A stretch of DNA of 64,000 nt, from the NCBI RefSeq assembly GCF_009937975.1, contig NZ_AP018441.1:186001-250000 (forward strand), read 5' to 3'. Both the position numbers and the translations under genes were made by a program. This stretch comes from Undibacterium sp. YM2. Lineage in GTDB: Bacteria; Pseudomonadota; Gammaproteobacteria; Burkholderiales; Burkholderiaceae_D. Numbering within the stretch: the stretch's first letter is position 1; each line of letters begins with the position of its first letter. Below, piece after piece: positions 52,497-61,769 of the stretch. The notes under the pieces were generated by a model. The model ran no database searches and was not told the origin of the DNA. It worked only from the letters and a program-made list of their open reading frames with translations.

Positions 52497-54074
52497 TCAG
52501 GTAATCGGCGCCGGGTTGAACAGGACAAGTGCATTATGCAATTTCCAGTGTTCGGCCCAGGTTTCCTTGCCGCTGGCAACATCCAGCAACATCTGGAACA
52601 GCTCCCAACCCACGTCAGCAATTGTGGCTTCGCCGCTGGCGATTTTGCCGGCATTGATATCCATAAGGTCATTCCAGCGCCTGGCCAGATCGTTCCTGGT
52701 GGCGACCTTGATGACGGGGACTGCGGCAAGGCCATAAGGCGTGCCGCGCCCGGTGGTGAATACATGCAAATTCATGCCTGCCGCCAGTTGCAAGGTACCG
52801 CAGACAAAATCGCTGGCGGGCGTAGCAGCATAGATCAAGCCTTTTTGTGTGAGCTTGTCGCCGGGTGACAAAACACCAGAAATGGTGGAGCTGCCAGATT
52901 TGACGATGGAACCCATCGCCTTTTCAACGATATTTGACAGCCCGCCTTTTTTATTACCCGGTGTGGTATTCGCGCTGCGATCGACACCGCCGCGTTTCAG
53001 GTAGTCGTCATACCAGGCCATTTCCCTGATCATGGCGGCTGCCACTTCCGGGTTGGCTGCGCGTGAGGTTAACTGGTCTATGCCATCGCGTACTTCCGTC
53101 ACTTCAGAAAACATGACCGTCGCACCGGCACGCACCAGCAAATCTGTCGCAAAGCCGACCGCCGGGTTGGCTGTGACGCCTGAGAAGGCATCGCTGCCGC
53201 CACATTGCACCCCGACTACCAGCTCGGATGCAGGGCAAGGTTCACGGCGGCGCTTGTCCAGCTCGGCCAATTGTTTTTCTGCGGTGTTCATGATCGAGGC
53301 GATCATGGAGTTGAAGCCTACGTGCACCTGATCCTGCAGACACACCAGCGCCGGTTCTCCACTGCCTTCATCACCCTTCTTGATGGGGATACTACCCTTG
53401 GGGAATAAACGTGTTGGTTGCAGTTTTTCACAACCCAGGCTGACCACCATGGCTTGCCCGCCAAAGTTAGGGTTCAGGCTGATATTGCGCACCGTGCGTA
53501 TGGGGATGTTGGCATTTGGTGCGTCAATCGCGACGCCGCAGCCATAAGTATGTTCCAGGCCGACGACATCATCGACGTTGGGATACTTCGGCAAGAGTTC
53601 TTCCTTGATGCGTTTCACAGCATGCTCAACCACACCGGATACACATTGCACTGTTGTCGTGATCGCCAGTATATTGCGCGTACCCACGCTGCCATCCGCA
53701 TTCCTGTAACCCATGAAAGTATAGCCTTCCAGTGGTTCAGTATTCGGTGCGTGCACGGTAGCGATGGGCAAATCCACCAGTTCCCTGGCGGGGGGCATGT
53801 GTATCAATGACTCTTCTACCCAGCTACCCTGGGGGATGGCGCGTACCGCATAACCTATGGTGACGTTATAACGGGTGATGGCAGCACCCTCGGGAATATC
53901 CTGCAAGGCCAGCTTATGCCCCTGTGGAACATGCTCCAGCAAGCTCAGGCCACAGGGAAAGACCGTCGCCGCCGGCAAACCACCATCATTGGCAACAATC
54001 GCCACATTGTCCTTGTCATGCATGCGTATGTATAACGGCGAGCTGAGCGGCAGGCTGGTGCTGGCTATCGTCAT
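52497..54074 (-). CDS. garD: Galactarate dehydratase
   Basis: From ATG 54074 (AAGGGGG upstream) the protein has 525 residues, close to E. coli GarD (523). Marks are an N-terminal SAF-like region ('[20 protein letters not shown]'), '[20 protein letters not shown]', '[15 protein letters not shown]', 'GLPHVP'-type C-terminal '[20 protein letters not shown]' and '[20 protein letters not shown]'. It dehydrates galactarate to 5-dehydro-4-deoxy-glucarate using iron. It is divergent from the FadR-type regulator. A TGGT-N3-ACCA site lies 98 nt upstream. Confidence 0.95.
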   Translation of the reverse strand: MTIASTSLPLSSPLYIRMHDKDNVAIVANDGGLPAATVFPCGLSLLEHVPQGHKLALQDIPEGAAITRYNVTIGYAVRAIPQGSWVEESLIHMPPARELVDLPIATVHAPNTEPLEGYTFMGYRNADGSVGTRNILAITTTVQCVSGVVEHAVKRIKEELLPKYPNVDDVVGLEHTYGCGVAIDAPNANIPIRTVRNISLNPNFGGQAMVVSLGCEKLQPTRLFPKGSIPIKKGDEGSGEPALVCLQDQVHVGFNSMIASIMNTAEKQLAELDKRRREPCPASELVVGVQCGGSDAFSGVTANPAVGFATDLLVRAGATVMFSEVTEVRDGIDQLTSRAANPEVAAAMIREMAWYDDYLKRGGVDRSANTTPGNKKGGLSNIVEKAMGSIVKSGSSTISGVLSPGDKLTQKGLIYAATPASDFVCGTLQLAAGMNLHVFTTGRGTPYGLAAVPVIKVATRNDLARRWNDLMDINAGKIASGEATIADVGWELFQMLLDVASGKETWAEHWKLHNALVLFNPAPIT

Positions 54075-54171
54075 TTTGTATTCCCCCTTCTTTGCCACTT
54101 GTGGCTATCAATGCACAAAGAGATGAGCTGTGCACAATTATTTTTATTGAAAAACCTGGTTTTCATCAAAG

Positions 54172-54182
54172 TGGTCATACCA
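54172..54182. promoter_or_regulatory. TGGTCATACCA operator candidate at the garD promoter
   Basis: A perfect TGGT-N3-ACCA palindrome, the core seen for many FadR-subfamily regulators, 98 nt upstream of the garD start. Related sites lie at 54384-54435 near the regulator gene. Confidence 0.5.
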
Positions 54183-54383
54183 GAAAGCAACTGGCATGAA
54201 CATTTGCAAATATAGTTCTGGCCGCGTTGGTAATTTGCATCATTGCTCTCAAGAGACCGGCTTCCCCTATGAAAACCCTCTATTTATACCGTCAGATTTT
54301 TCTTTTTCTACGGGAGGAAATGCAGAGTCCGCTATAATCCCTCTCGTATCATTTGTGGCGAGTATGCCACCAAATAAAAAATC

Positions 54384-54435
54384 TGGCTAGTCCACATTGC
54401 AAATTTGGTCTGACCACATTAGAATGGTCTGACCG
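54384..54435. promoter_or_regulatory. Array of TGGTCTGACCA-like sites before the FadR-type gene
   Basis: TGGTCTGACCA at 54406-54416 is perfect in both half sites; TGGTCTGACCG at 54425-54435 differs at the last base; TGGCTAGTCCA at 54384-54394 is a degenerate third copy. Start-to-start distances are 22 and 19 bp. The array ends 40 nt before the regulator ATG, so autoregulation is likely. A separate dyad TTTGTGGC..GCCACCAAA lies at 54353-54374. The rest of 54075-54474 shows nothing else. Confidence 0.55.
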
Positions 54436-54474
54436 AATTGCTTTTATTAAGCTTTTCTACGGGTAGCAAACACC

Positions 54475-55176
54475 ATGATGAAAAAAAATAGTTCACAGAA
54501 CGAAGGGCTGACGCATGAGCCCAGGTTGTACCGCGTGGTAGCAGACAGGATCCAGGCCCTGATCGCTGAAGAAAATATAGCTGCCGGTGAGCGTTTGCCT
54601 TCTGAGCGCGACCTGGCAACCAAATTGAGTGTGAGTCGCGCATCTTTACGTGAAGCACTGATAGCGCTGGAACTCGGTGGTGTGATTGAAGTAAGAGGTG
54701 GCTCTGGCGTCTATGTCAGTGAGGTGCCTGAAGCCCAGGCGAATGTGCCTGAAGCCGGGCCGGGGCCGTTTGAGGTGTTGTCGGCACGTCGCCTGATAGA
54801 GGCAGAAGTGGCAGCAATTGCAGCAAGAGTAGCGACTGATTCTGCGGTAGATGAAATCTTGAAGGCCGTACTGGAAATGGAAAAACATCATGCCAATTAT
54901 TCCAGTAATGAAAACGCAGACAGGAATTTCCACCTGGCCATCGCCAGGGCAACCGGCAATAGTGCGCTGGTGGGCACAGTTGAATATCTGTGGAACCAGC
55001 GTGGCCGTTTATGGCATAAATTGAAGGAGCATTTCCAGACAGAAGACTTGCGCCAGGAAACACTGACTGATCATAGAAATATTCTGGAGGCAATTGCCTC
55101 CCATGATCCGGCAGCCGCACGCAAGGCGATGCGGGCGCATCTTGAGCGGGTAACCAGGACTTTCTCACGCGGATGA
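54475..55176 (+). CDS. FadR-subfamily GntR regulator of uronate/pectin genes
   Basis: The 233-residue protein has a GntR winged helix ('RLPSERDLATKLSVSRASLR', 'EALIALELGGVIEVRGGSGV') and an all-helical FCD ligand domain with metal-binding His/Asp ('NADRNFHLAIARATGN', 'LTDHRNILEAIASHDPAAAR', 'KAMRAHLERV'). FCD domains bind organic acids; context points to galacturonate or galactarate. It sits between garD/udh (divergent) and the TonB receptor and degradative enzymes (downstream). The start may be 54475 or the adjacent ATG at 54478. Confidence 0.92.
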   Translation: MMKKNSSQNEGLTHEPRLYRVVADRIQALIAEENIAAGERLPSERDLATKLSVSRASLREALIALELGGVIEVRGGSGVYVSEVPEAQANVPEAGPGPFEVLSARRLIEAEVAAIAARVATDSAVDEILKAVLEMEKHHANYSSNENADRNFHLAIARATGNSALVGTVEYLWNQRGRLWHKLKEHFQTEDLRQETLTDHRNILEAIASHDPAAARKAMRAHLERVTRTFSRG

Positions 55177-55422
55177 GCAAATAGGCGCACAAGCGCCAAG
55201 TGCATATACAAATAAGCAGAACAGTCAGAAAGCAAAGAATACATTTGCGACTGTATCGGCAGTAATCGGATTTTATATTTTTTGACCGGCTGTGACCCCG
55301 GTGGGGCTTTGTGCGCCCATCTTCGTCGCAGTGGCACAGAGTACGCGAGGTGCTCCAACTAGTGCTCCATGCCCAAAGAGGCATGGACGCGAGAATTCTA
55401 TGAAAACTGGAGGAGACTGCAA

Positions 55423-58116
55423 ATGAAACAAGATAAGAAATTCCAAAGGCCCATGTTTGTATTGTCATCGATAGCGCTGGCTGTGCTGACTATGGTCAAT
55501 CAGGCTCAGGCGCAAGAAGTACAAAGGGTGGAAGTAACAGGTTCATCGATCAAACGCCTGGCATCAGAAGCATCACTACCAGTCACCATGGTGACTGGTG
55601 AAGAGCTGGAAAAACGTGGTATGACCACACTGGCAGATTTGATGATGTCCCTGCCTGAGTCCAGTTCACTGGCACCATCGAATGCCGGTTCTGGTACCAA
55701 CATCAATCTGCGCGGCCTCGGCGTTAACCGTACCCTGGTCTTGCTGAATGGCCGCCGTCTGGCCAATGAAGCGATTGCCGATGGTTATGCCAATCTTGAT
55801 GTGATCCCTATGAGCGCAATCGCCAGGGTAGAAATCCTGCGTGATGGTGCATCGTCCATCTATGGTTCTGACGCGATCGGCGGCGTGGTCAACTTCATTA
55901 CCAAACGTACAGTGGTTGGCAATTCCGTCTCTGCACAATATGTCAAACCACAAAAATCTGGTGGTGGCGATGAACAGCGCCTGAGCGCCACGGTTGGCGT
56001 CGGTGATTTACAAAAAGATGGCTGGAATTTGTACGGCACAGTAGATGCGCACCGCCGCAGTCGCTTGCTGGCCTCAGATCGTGCCGAACTGAGCACCACA
56101 GATATACTGACCAGCATAGGCCGCGCACCAACACTGGGTAGCGGCGGCTATGCCATGCCAGCGAACTTCACGACAGCGACCAACAAAACCGCTGCCAATC
56201 CCTACTACGCATCAGGCTGCCAGGGGCCATACAGCATACAGGGCGCCAAGAATACCTGTATACTGAATGCGGCCTATTACGGTACTGCACTGTATGGTAA
56301 CGAGCAAGTCACTTTCTATGCCAAGGGCACCAAGAAATTCAGCGATGACCACACCCTGACTATCGACTACATGCGCGGCCAGGAATACATCCTCGGTACA
56401 AAAAATCCAACGACCAGCCTGACAGCAAATGGTGTCGCAGCCCTGATACCATCGACCAGCAAATGGTATCCAGGTAACTCTGGCGGCGTACCTGCTGTAG
56501 CAGGCCTCAAAGGTGAGCCACTGACAGTCACATGGAGTGTCGCCGACCTGGCAGAAGCCACCACCAAGGACGTACAAATCAACCAACGCTTCAGCGTCAA
56601 TGATGAAGGCCGTTTCGGTAACTGGGATTACAAGGCTGGTTTTGTCTATGGTCACAGCCAGCGTGATAACTACTACGAAACAGGTTATGTGAATGGACCT
56701 GGCCTGCTGACAGGCATAGCCAACGGCACGCTGAATCCTTTTGGTTTGCAGGACGCCGCCGGTAAAGCGTACCTGGCAAGCATCTCGGTAGATGGTGCGC
56801 TGAACCGTCATTCCATCAGTACATTCACAGGTGTCGATCTGACTGCATCGACAGAATTGACAACGCTGGCAGGCGGCCCTTTGACGCTGGCTATCGGTGC
56901 AGACTTGCACAGGGATACTACCGAAGATACCAAGACTGATATCACTTCTGTGGTAACTTATGCAGCTTCAGGCCCTTCCCATGGCCAAGGTGCCCGTAAT
57001 GTTGCAGCGGCTTATGCCGAGATGGAAATTCCTGTGACCAAGGAATTGAATTTCAACGTCGCGGTTCGTGACGATCATTTCAGCGATTTTGGTAATACCA
57101 TCAATCCCAAGGCCAGCTTCCGCTATCAGCCTATGAAGTCTCTGATGTTCCGTGGTTCTGCCAATACCGGTTTCCGTGCACCTACTTTGTTTGACCGTTA
57201 TGGCTATCGCGTACCGGGTGCAAATACGACGACAGCTGCAAAATGGGATGATCCCGTGCAATGTCCAGGTGGTACACCAGGCGTGGCCGGAACAGGCAAA
57301 GCCTTGCCAGGTTTGGTCGCATCAGCAGTATGTAATGTGGCATTGCCGCGTCAGACTGGCAGTAATCCTGACCTGAAGCCAGAAACATCCAAAGGCTTTA
57401 CGCTGGGTGTAGCCGCTGAACCTTTGCAAAACCTGACCGTGTCTGCTGATTACTGGCATATAGAAATGAAAGACATGCTGGCTAATTTGCCTGAGCAAGT
57501 CTATTTCCTGAACCCGACCAAGTACGCTGACCTGTTCGTGCGTAATGCTGATGGCTCACTGGCTTACATCAAGAACATCACGATGAACCTGGGTGGCCAA
57601 AAAGCGTCCGGTATTGACCTGGCCCTGGCTTATTCCATTCCTAAAACTTCGTTGGGTAATTTCAAGTTTGAATTGAATGGCACTTACCTGACACAGTTCG
57701 ACAACCAACTGGAAAAAGACAGCGCCTATGTTTCCAACGTAGGTCGTTTTGGTGTCGCCAGCAATGGTACGACCAGCAGCTTGCCTATCATTACTTTCCG
57801 CTGGAAGCATACGCTGACCATGTCATGGAATTCGGGCAACTGGGCTTCCCAACTGACGCAAAACTTTAACACTGGTTACCATGACCAGAACCTCGTCTCC
57901 CCAGAATACTTCAGGGACATCGAGCGTTACCAGGCCTGGAACTGGACTGCCAGTTACCGTGGTTTCAAGAACACCAACTTGTCATTCGGTATCACCAATC
58001 TGTTTGATGCCAAACCACCTGTCACCAATCACAGTGGTTATACCTATGGCTATTTGAGCAGCGCTGCCAGCCCGATAGGCCGTGCATTCAATGCGCGTGT
58101 GACTTATAACTTTTAA
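55423..58116 (+). CDS. TonB-dependent outer-membrane receptor
   Basis: From ATG 55423 (GGAGGAG upstream) the protein has 897 residues. A signal peptide ends 'VNQAQAQEV', followed by a plug domain ('VEVTGSSIKRLASEASLPVT', 'NLRGLGVNRTLVLLNGRRLA', 'RVEILRDGASSIYGSDAIGG') and a 22-strand-type barrel ending in aromatic 'RVTYNF'. It belongs to the TBDR group often used for plant glycans. No SusD partner is nearby, as is usual in proteobacteria. It should import pectin oligosaccharides produced by the secreted enzymes downstream. It ends at its own terminator. Confidence 0.94.
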   Translation: MKQDKKFQRPMFVLSSIALAVLTMVNQAQAQEVQRVEVTGSSIKRLASEASLPVTMVTGEELEKRGMTTLADLMMSLPESSSLAPSNAGSGTNINLRGLGVNRTLVLLNGRRLANEAIADGYANLDVIPMSAIARVEILRDGASSIYGSDAIGGVVNFITKRTVVGNSVSAQYVKPQKSGGGDEQRLSATVGVGDLQKDGWNLYGTVDAHRRSRLLASDRAELSTTDILTSIGRAPTLGSGGYAMPANFTTATNKTAANPYYASGCQGPYSIQGAKNTCILNAAYYGTALYGNEQVTFYAKGTKKFSDDHTLTIDYMRGQEYILGTKNPTTSLTANGVAALIPSTSKWYPGNSGGVPAVAGLKGEPLTVTWSVADLAEATTKDVQINQRFSVNDEGRFGNWDYKAGFVYGHSQRDNYYETGYVNGPGLLTGIANGTLNPFGLQDAAGKAYLASISVDGALNRHSISTFTGVDLTASTELTTLAGGPLTLAIGADLHRDTTEDTKTDITSVVTYAASGPSHGQGARNVAAAYAEMEIPVTKELNFNVAVRDDHFSDFGNTINPKASFRYQPMKSLMFRGSANTGFRAPTLFDRYGYRVPGANTTTAAKWDDPVQCPGGTPGVAGTGKALPGLVASAVCNVALPRQTGSNPDLKPETSKGFTLGVAAEPLQNLTVSADYWHIEMKDMLANLPEQVYFLNPTKYADLFVRNADGSLAYIKNITMNLGGQKASGIDLALAYSIPKTSLGNFKFELNGTYLTQFDNQLEKDSAYVSNVGRFGVASNGTTSSLPIITFRWKHTLTMSWNSGNWASQLTQNFNTGYHDQNLVSPEYFRDIERYQAWNWTASYRGFKNTNLSFGITNLFDAKPPVTNHSGYTYGYLSSAASPIGRAFNARVTYNF

Positions 58117-58149
58117 GCACTAACGTAGTGATGTAGTCATTTGACAGAG

Positions 58150-58180
58150 ACAGGGTTTGTTCGCAGACCCTGTTTTTTTT
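58150..58180 (+). terminator. Intrinsic terminator after the TonB receptor gene
   Basis: ACAGGGT (58150-58156) pairs with ACCCTGT (58167-58173) around a 10-nt loop, followed directly by an eight-T run. It separates the receptor from the enzyme operon, which starts 19 nt later, so read-through may set enzyme levels. Confidence 0.88.
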
Positions 58181-58198
58181 AAGAATCCAGAAAATCCC

Positions 58199-59020
58199 AT
58201 GAAACTTATACTCCGCACTATCGCCATGACTGCGATCAGCGCATTGGTGCTGTGCGCTTGCAGCCAGACACGGCTGGCTGAATCGCCAGGTCCTGCATTG
58301 TCCACCAAGCCTACGCGCATCATACTCGTGGGTGACTCTACCATGGCCCCCAAAAGTGGCTATGGTGATGCCTTGTGCGCACGCTTCAAGCCTGAGGTGA
58401 CTTGCCTTAACCTGGCAAAAGGTGGGCGCAGCTCTGGCAGTTACCGTGCTGAAGGTTCATGGGAAGTAGTACAAAAGCTCATGGCAAGCAATACACAATT
58501 CAGCCAGACCTTGGTATTGATACAGTTCGGTCACAATGACCAGCCCGGCAAGCCCGGTCGCTCTACCGATCTGGTAACAGAATTCCCTGTCAATATGGCA
58601 GGTTATGTCAATGATGTGCAGGCAGCCGGTGCGCAAGCCGTGCTGGTGACGCCGTTGACCAGGCGCAGCTTCAAGGGTACGCAATTGCAAAATGATTTGC
58701 GGCCCTGGGCAGATGCCAGCATGAAAGTGGCAGCCGACAAACGTGTGCCCATGATAGATTTGAATGCCATCAGTTATAGCTCGGTACAGGCAATGGGCGA
58801 GGCTGAAGCCGATACGCTGGCAATGGCACCGCCACCAGCCGCATTGCCAGCAGAGACTGGTGACCTGGCAAAGACTGAAAGAGCCGGTGCAGCGAAATCT
58901 GCCTTTGACCGTACCCACCTGGGCAGCAAAGGCGCAGCACATTTTTCTGCCATGGTGCTCAAGGAATTGTTGCTGGTAGCGCCGAATTTGCAAGCGTATG
59001 TGAATGCAGGGAACAGATGA
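58199..59020 (+). CDS. Rhamnogalacturonan acetylesterase (GDSL/CE12 type) lipoprotein
   Basis: From ATG 58199 the protein has 273 residues. Its signal ends in a lipobox-like LCAC with Cys21, so it is probably a lipoprotein. The SGNH-hydrolase blocks are GDS with Ser47 ('ILVGDSTMAPKSGYG'), 'LAKGGRSSGSYRAEG', 'IQFGHNDQPGK' and the Asp-His pair D237/H240 ('FDRTHLGSKG'). This matches rhamnogalacturonan acetylesterases, which remove acetyl groups from the pectin backbone. Its stop overlaps the next start by ATGA. Confidence 0.9.
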   Translation: MKLILRTIAMTAISALVLCACSQTRLAESPGPALSTKPTRIILVGDSTMAPKSGYGDALCARFKPEVTCLNLAKGGRSSGSYRAEGSWEVVQKLMASNTQFSQTLVLIQFGHNDQPGKPGRSTDLVTEFPVNMAGYVNDVQAAGAQAVLVTPLTRRSFKGTQLQNDLRPWADASMKVAADKRVPMIDLNAISYSSVQAMGEAEADTLAMAPPPAALPAETGDLAKTERAGAAKSAFDRTHLGSKGAAHFSAMVLKELLLVAPNLQAYVNAGNR

Positions 59021-61743
59021 TGAGCAAGCGAAAAAAATCTTCTGCATTAGCTGTTGTTGCTGCACTGGCCTCATCAGGCTGTTTGTATGCCAGCTCAGTG
59101 TTTGCGCAAGATAGCCGCCTGGTAAAAGAACCACAAACGCCGACAATCTGCAGTGTGCTGACAGCACAACTGGAGAGTGGCAAACAAAATGCTGCATCTG
59201 GCCGCGCACCGGATACACAAAGCCTGCAAGCCGCAATAGACGCCTGCCGCCCCGGCCAGGCAGTGCGCCTGAGCAGCCGTAATGGCAAGGCCGCTTTTCT
59301 GTCCGGTGCCTTGCAATTGCGCAGCGGTGTTTCACTATTGCTTGATACCGGTGTGACTTTATATGCATCGACACACCCGCTCGATTATGACCGCGGCCCA
59401 GGTACCTGCGGCATCAATGATGACAAAGGCAAGGGGTGCAAACCTTTTATCACCGTAGAACGCGCCAAAGGCAGCGGTATTTATGGTGAGGGTGTTATTG
59501 ATGGCCAGGGTGGCGAACGTATTACCGGCAAGGAAGAAAGCTGGTGGCAGATCGCCCGGCGTGCGCAAAAAGAAAACAATCGCCAGAATGTGCCCAGACT
59601 CATAGAAGTGACGCAGTCGAATGACTTTACCCTGCACAATATCACTTTGCGCAATTCACCCAATTTTCATGTCACGCTGAACCAGGTTGATGGCTTTACC
59701 GCCTGGGGTGTGCGCATCGATACGCCCGCCAATGCCAGAAATACCGATGGCATAGACCCTATCTCTTCGCGCAATATCACGATTGCCAATAGCTACATCC
59801 GTACAGGTGACGACAATGTCGCCATCAAGGCGGGTAACAACGGCCCGACAGAAAATATCACCATCCGCAATAACCATTTTTATTCAGGCCATGGCATGTC
59901 CATAGGCAGTGAAACCAATGGCGGTGTCAGCAATGTGCTGGTCGAAAACCTCAGCATGGATGGCACGACTTCAGGCTTGCGTATCAAGAGCGATGTCTCG
60001 CGTGGTGGCCTGGTACAAAACATCAACTATCGCAATGTCTGTATACGCAATGTCAAGGCACCAATAGACTTTGATACCCATTACGGTAAAACTGCCACAG
60101 GTAATCTGGTGCCCCAATACCGCAATATCAGTCTTGAGCATGTGCAGTCTTTAACACCAGGTAAGATCATCCTGCAAGGCTATGATGCAGAACATGTCAT
60201 TGCACTTAAAATGAAGGATGTCAGCCTAGCGGACAAGAGCAGCAGCCAGTTTGAACATGTGCAACTGGAAGGCCGTGATAAAGTAGTCTTCAATGCAGTG
60301 GCTGCCAATCCTGGACAGTGCGAAAAGGCATTTGCTGCGTATCCAGAACCAAATATTGCAACTGACAATAGCAAGCGTCCGCAACTTGATGCGCAGGCTG
60401 CCAAGAACTTTTCCTACAGCGAAGTTTTGAAATATGCAGGTTTGCCGGGTAAGGAACAGGTGGCGCCCTGGGACCCGCTGTCTGCCCCCATTGCCGCCGA
60501 GCCACAACTGGTGCCTGACTATGTCGTAGATGCCAACGCCACACCAGATGGCGTCAGGGTATTCAGGCAAGTACAGGCCGCAGTTAATCAGGCTGTTGGT
60601 GATATAGAAAAATCGAAAGCAGGCAAGCAGCGCATTCACATCTACATTAAACCTGGTACTTACCGTGAACTGGTGTATGTGCCTGATACGACTATTCCCA
60701 TCACCTTGTATGGTAGTGATGCCGCCAAGACGCGCATCAGTGCCAATCTTGATGCAGCAACGACGGGCAGCACTTACACCACGCAATTTTCTGCACAGTT
60801 CGCGGGTGTACACAGTAACATCGCCGCCATGTACAACAGCATCAAAGACCGGCCAGCATTGGGTACTTTTGGCACTGCCGTGTTATGGGTCAAGAGCCCC
60901 GGTTTTCAGGCAAAAAACCTGACGATAGAAAATGCCTATAACAAAGACCAGGGCAATGCCCGCGCAGATTGCCAGCCGGGTAATTGTCCTGATGAAAACG
61001 GTATCTATGCACGCAGCCAGATGGTGCATCACCAGGCGCTGGCCGTCATGCTGGATGGTGCAGATAAGACGCATTTTGATGGTGTGCGCATGCTGGGCTT
61101 CCAGGACACCCTGTACATGAAGTCAGGCAAGGATGGCCAGACTGCCAGGCAGTTTTTCCAGCGTTCCTACATAGAAGGTGATGTCGATTTTATTTTTGGT
61201 GATGCCACGGCCTACTTTTTTGAAACTGAAATCAAATCCCTGGGCGACCGCAATTCCTCTTATGTCGGTGCCCCCAACACCAATGTGAAGTCGCGCTACG
61301 GTTTTGTGTTTGATCATTGCCGTTTCACACATGACGGCAGCAGCAATGCCCTCGCTGGTAAATTCAGCCTGGCGCGCCAGTGGTTCCATAACGAGCGTTG
61401 CACACCGTATGCACCTGTACCAATTTCGGGATATGACTGTCAGATAGGCGAGGTCGATGTATTTAATTCACCGACAGGCACAATCAGACGGCAAACGCTG
61501 GAAACTGTGGGCAAGATGGTCGTCATGAATTCTGTCATCGGTGCACATATCAATAAAAAGCAGCCCTGGTCAGACTGGAACAAGAAGGGCACCTTGCCTT
61601 ACCGCCCTGCGCAATTTACCAGTGATGATTACTGGGCGAATTTACTGGCAGCAAAAATTGATCCTGTAAAGCAGATGGGATATGACGCGCCTTTTTCACC
61701 TGTGCGTATCTTCCTGGCAGAATTTAATAATACTGAAGAGTAA
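59017..61743 (+). CDS. Polygalacturonase (GH28)-pectin methylesterase (CE8) fusion
   Basis: A 908-residue secreted enzyme with two catalytic domains. After a signal peptide ('SSVFAQDS'), residues about 60-450 are GH28 with NTDGIDP (D244), GDDN (D265/D266), GHG (H292) and RIK (R322-K324). A linker follows. Residues about 500-890 are CE8 with Q673 ('HHQALAVML'), acid Asp697 ('GFQDTLY') and nucleophile Asp724 ('GDVDFIFGDA'). Methyl esters would be removed by the second domain and the de-esterified homogalacturonan cut by the first. All catalytic residues I know are present. Coupled to the acetylesterase gene. Confidence 0.94.
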   Translation: MMSKRKKSSALAVVAALASSGCLYASSVFAQDSRLVKEPQTPTICSVLTAQLESGKQNAASGRAPDTQSLQAAIDACRPGQAVRLSSRNGKAAFLSGALQLRSGVSLLLDTGVTLYASTHPLDYDRGPGTCGINDDKGKGCKPFITVERAKGSGIYGEGVIDGQGGERITGKEESWWQIARRAQKENNRQNVPRLIEVTQSNDFTLHNITLRNSPNFHVTLNQVDGFTAWGVRIDTPANARNTDGIDPISSRNITIANSYIRTGDDNVAIKAGNNGPTENITIRNNHFYSGHGMSIGSETNGGVSNVLVENLSMDGTTSGLRIKSDVSRGGLVQNINYRNVCIRNVKAPIDFDTHYGKTATGNLVPQYRNISLEHVQSLTPGKIILQGYDAEHVIALKMKDVSLADKSSSQFEHVQLEGRDKVVFNAVAANPGQCEKAFAAYPEPNIATDNSKRPQLDAQAAKNFSYSEVLKYAGLPGKEQVAPWDPLSAPIAAEPQLVPDYVVDANATPDGVRVFRQVQAAVNQAVGDIEKSKAGKQRIHIYIKPGTYRELVYVPDTTIPITLYGSDAAKTRISANLDAATTGSTYTTQFSAQFAGVHSNIAAMYNSIKDRPALGTFGTAVLWVKSPGFQAKNLTIENAYNKDQGNARADCQPGNCPDENGIYARSQMVHHQALAVMLDGADKTHFDGVRMLGFQDTLYMKSGKDGQTARQFFQRSYIEGDVDFIFGDATAYFFETEIKSLGDRNSSYVGAPNTNVKSRYGFVFDHCRFTHDGSSNALAGKFSLARQWFHNERCTPYAPVPISGYDCQIGEVDVFNSPTGTIRRQTLETVGKMVVMNSVIGAHINKKQPWSDWNKKGTLPYRPAQFTSDDYWANLLAAKIDPVKQMGYDAPFSPVRIFLAEFNNTEE

Positions 61744-61769
61744 ACCGGTAACAGCATAAGAGAGACAAG

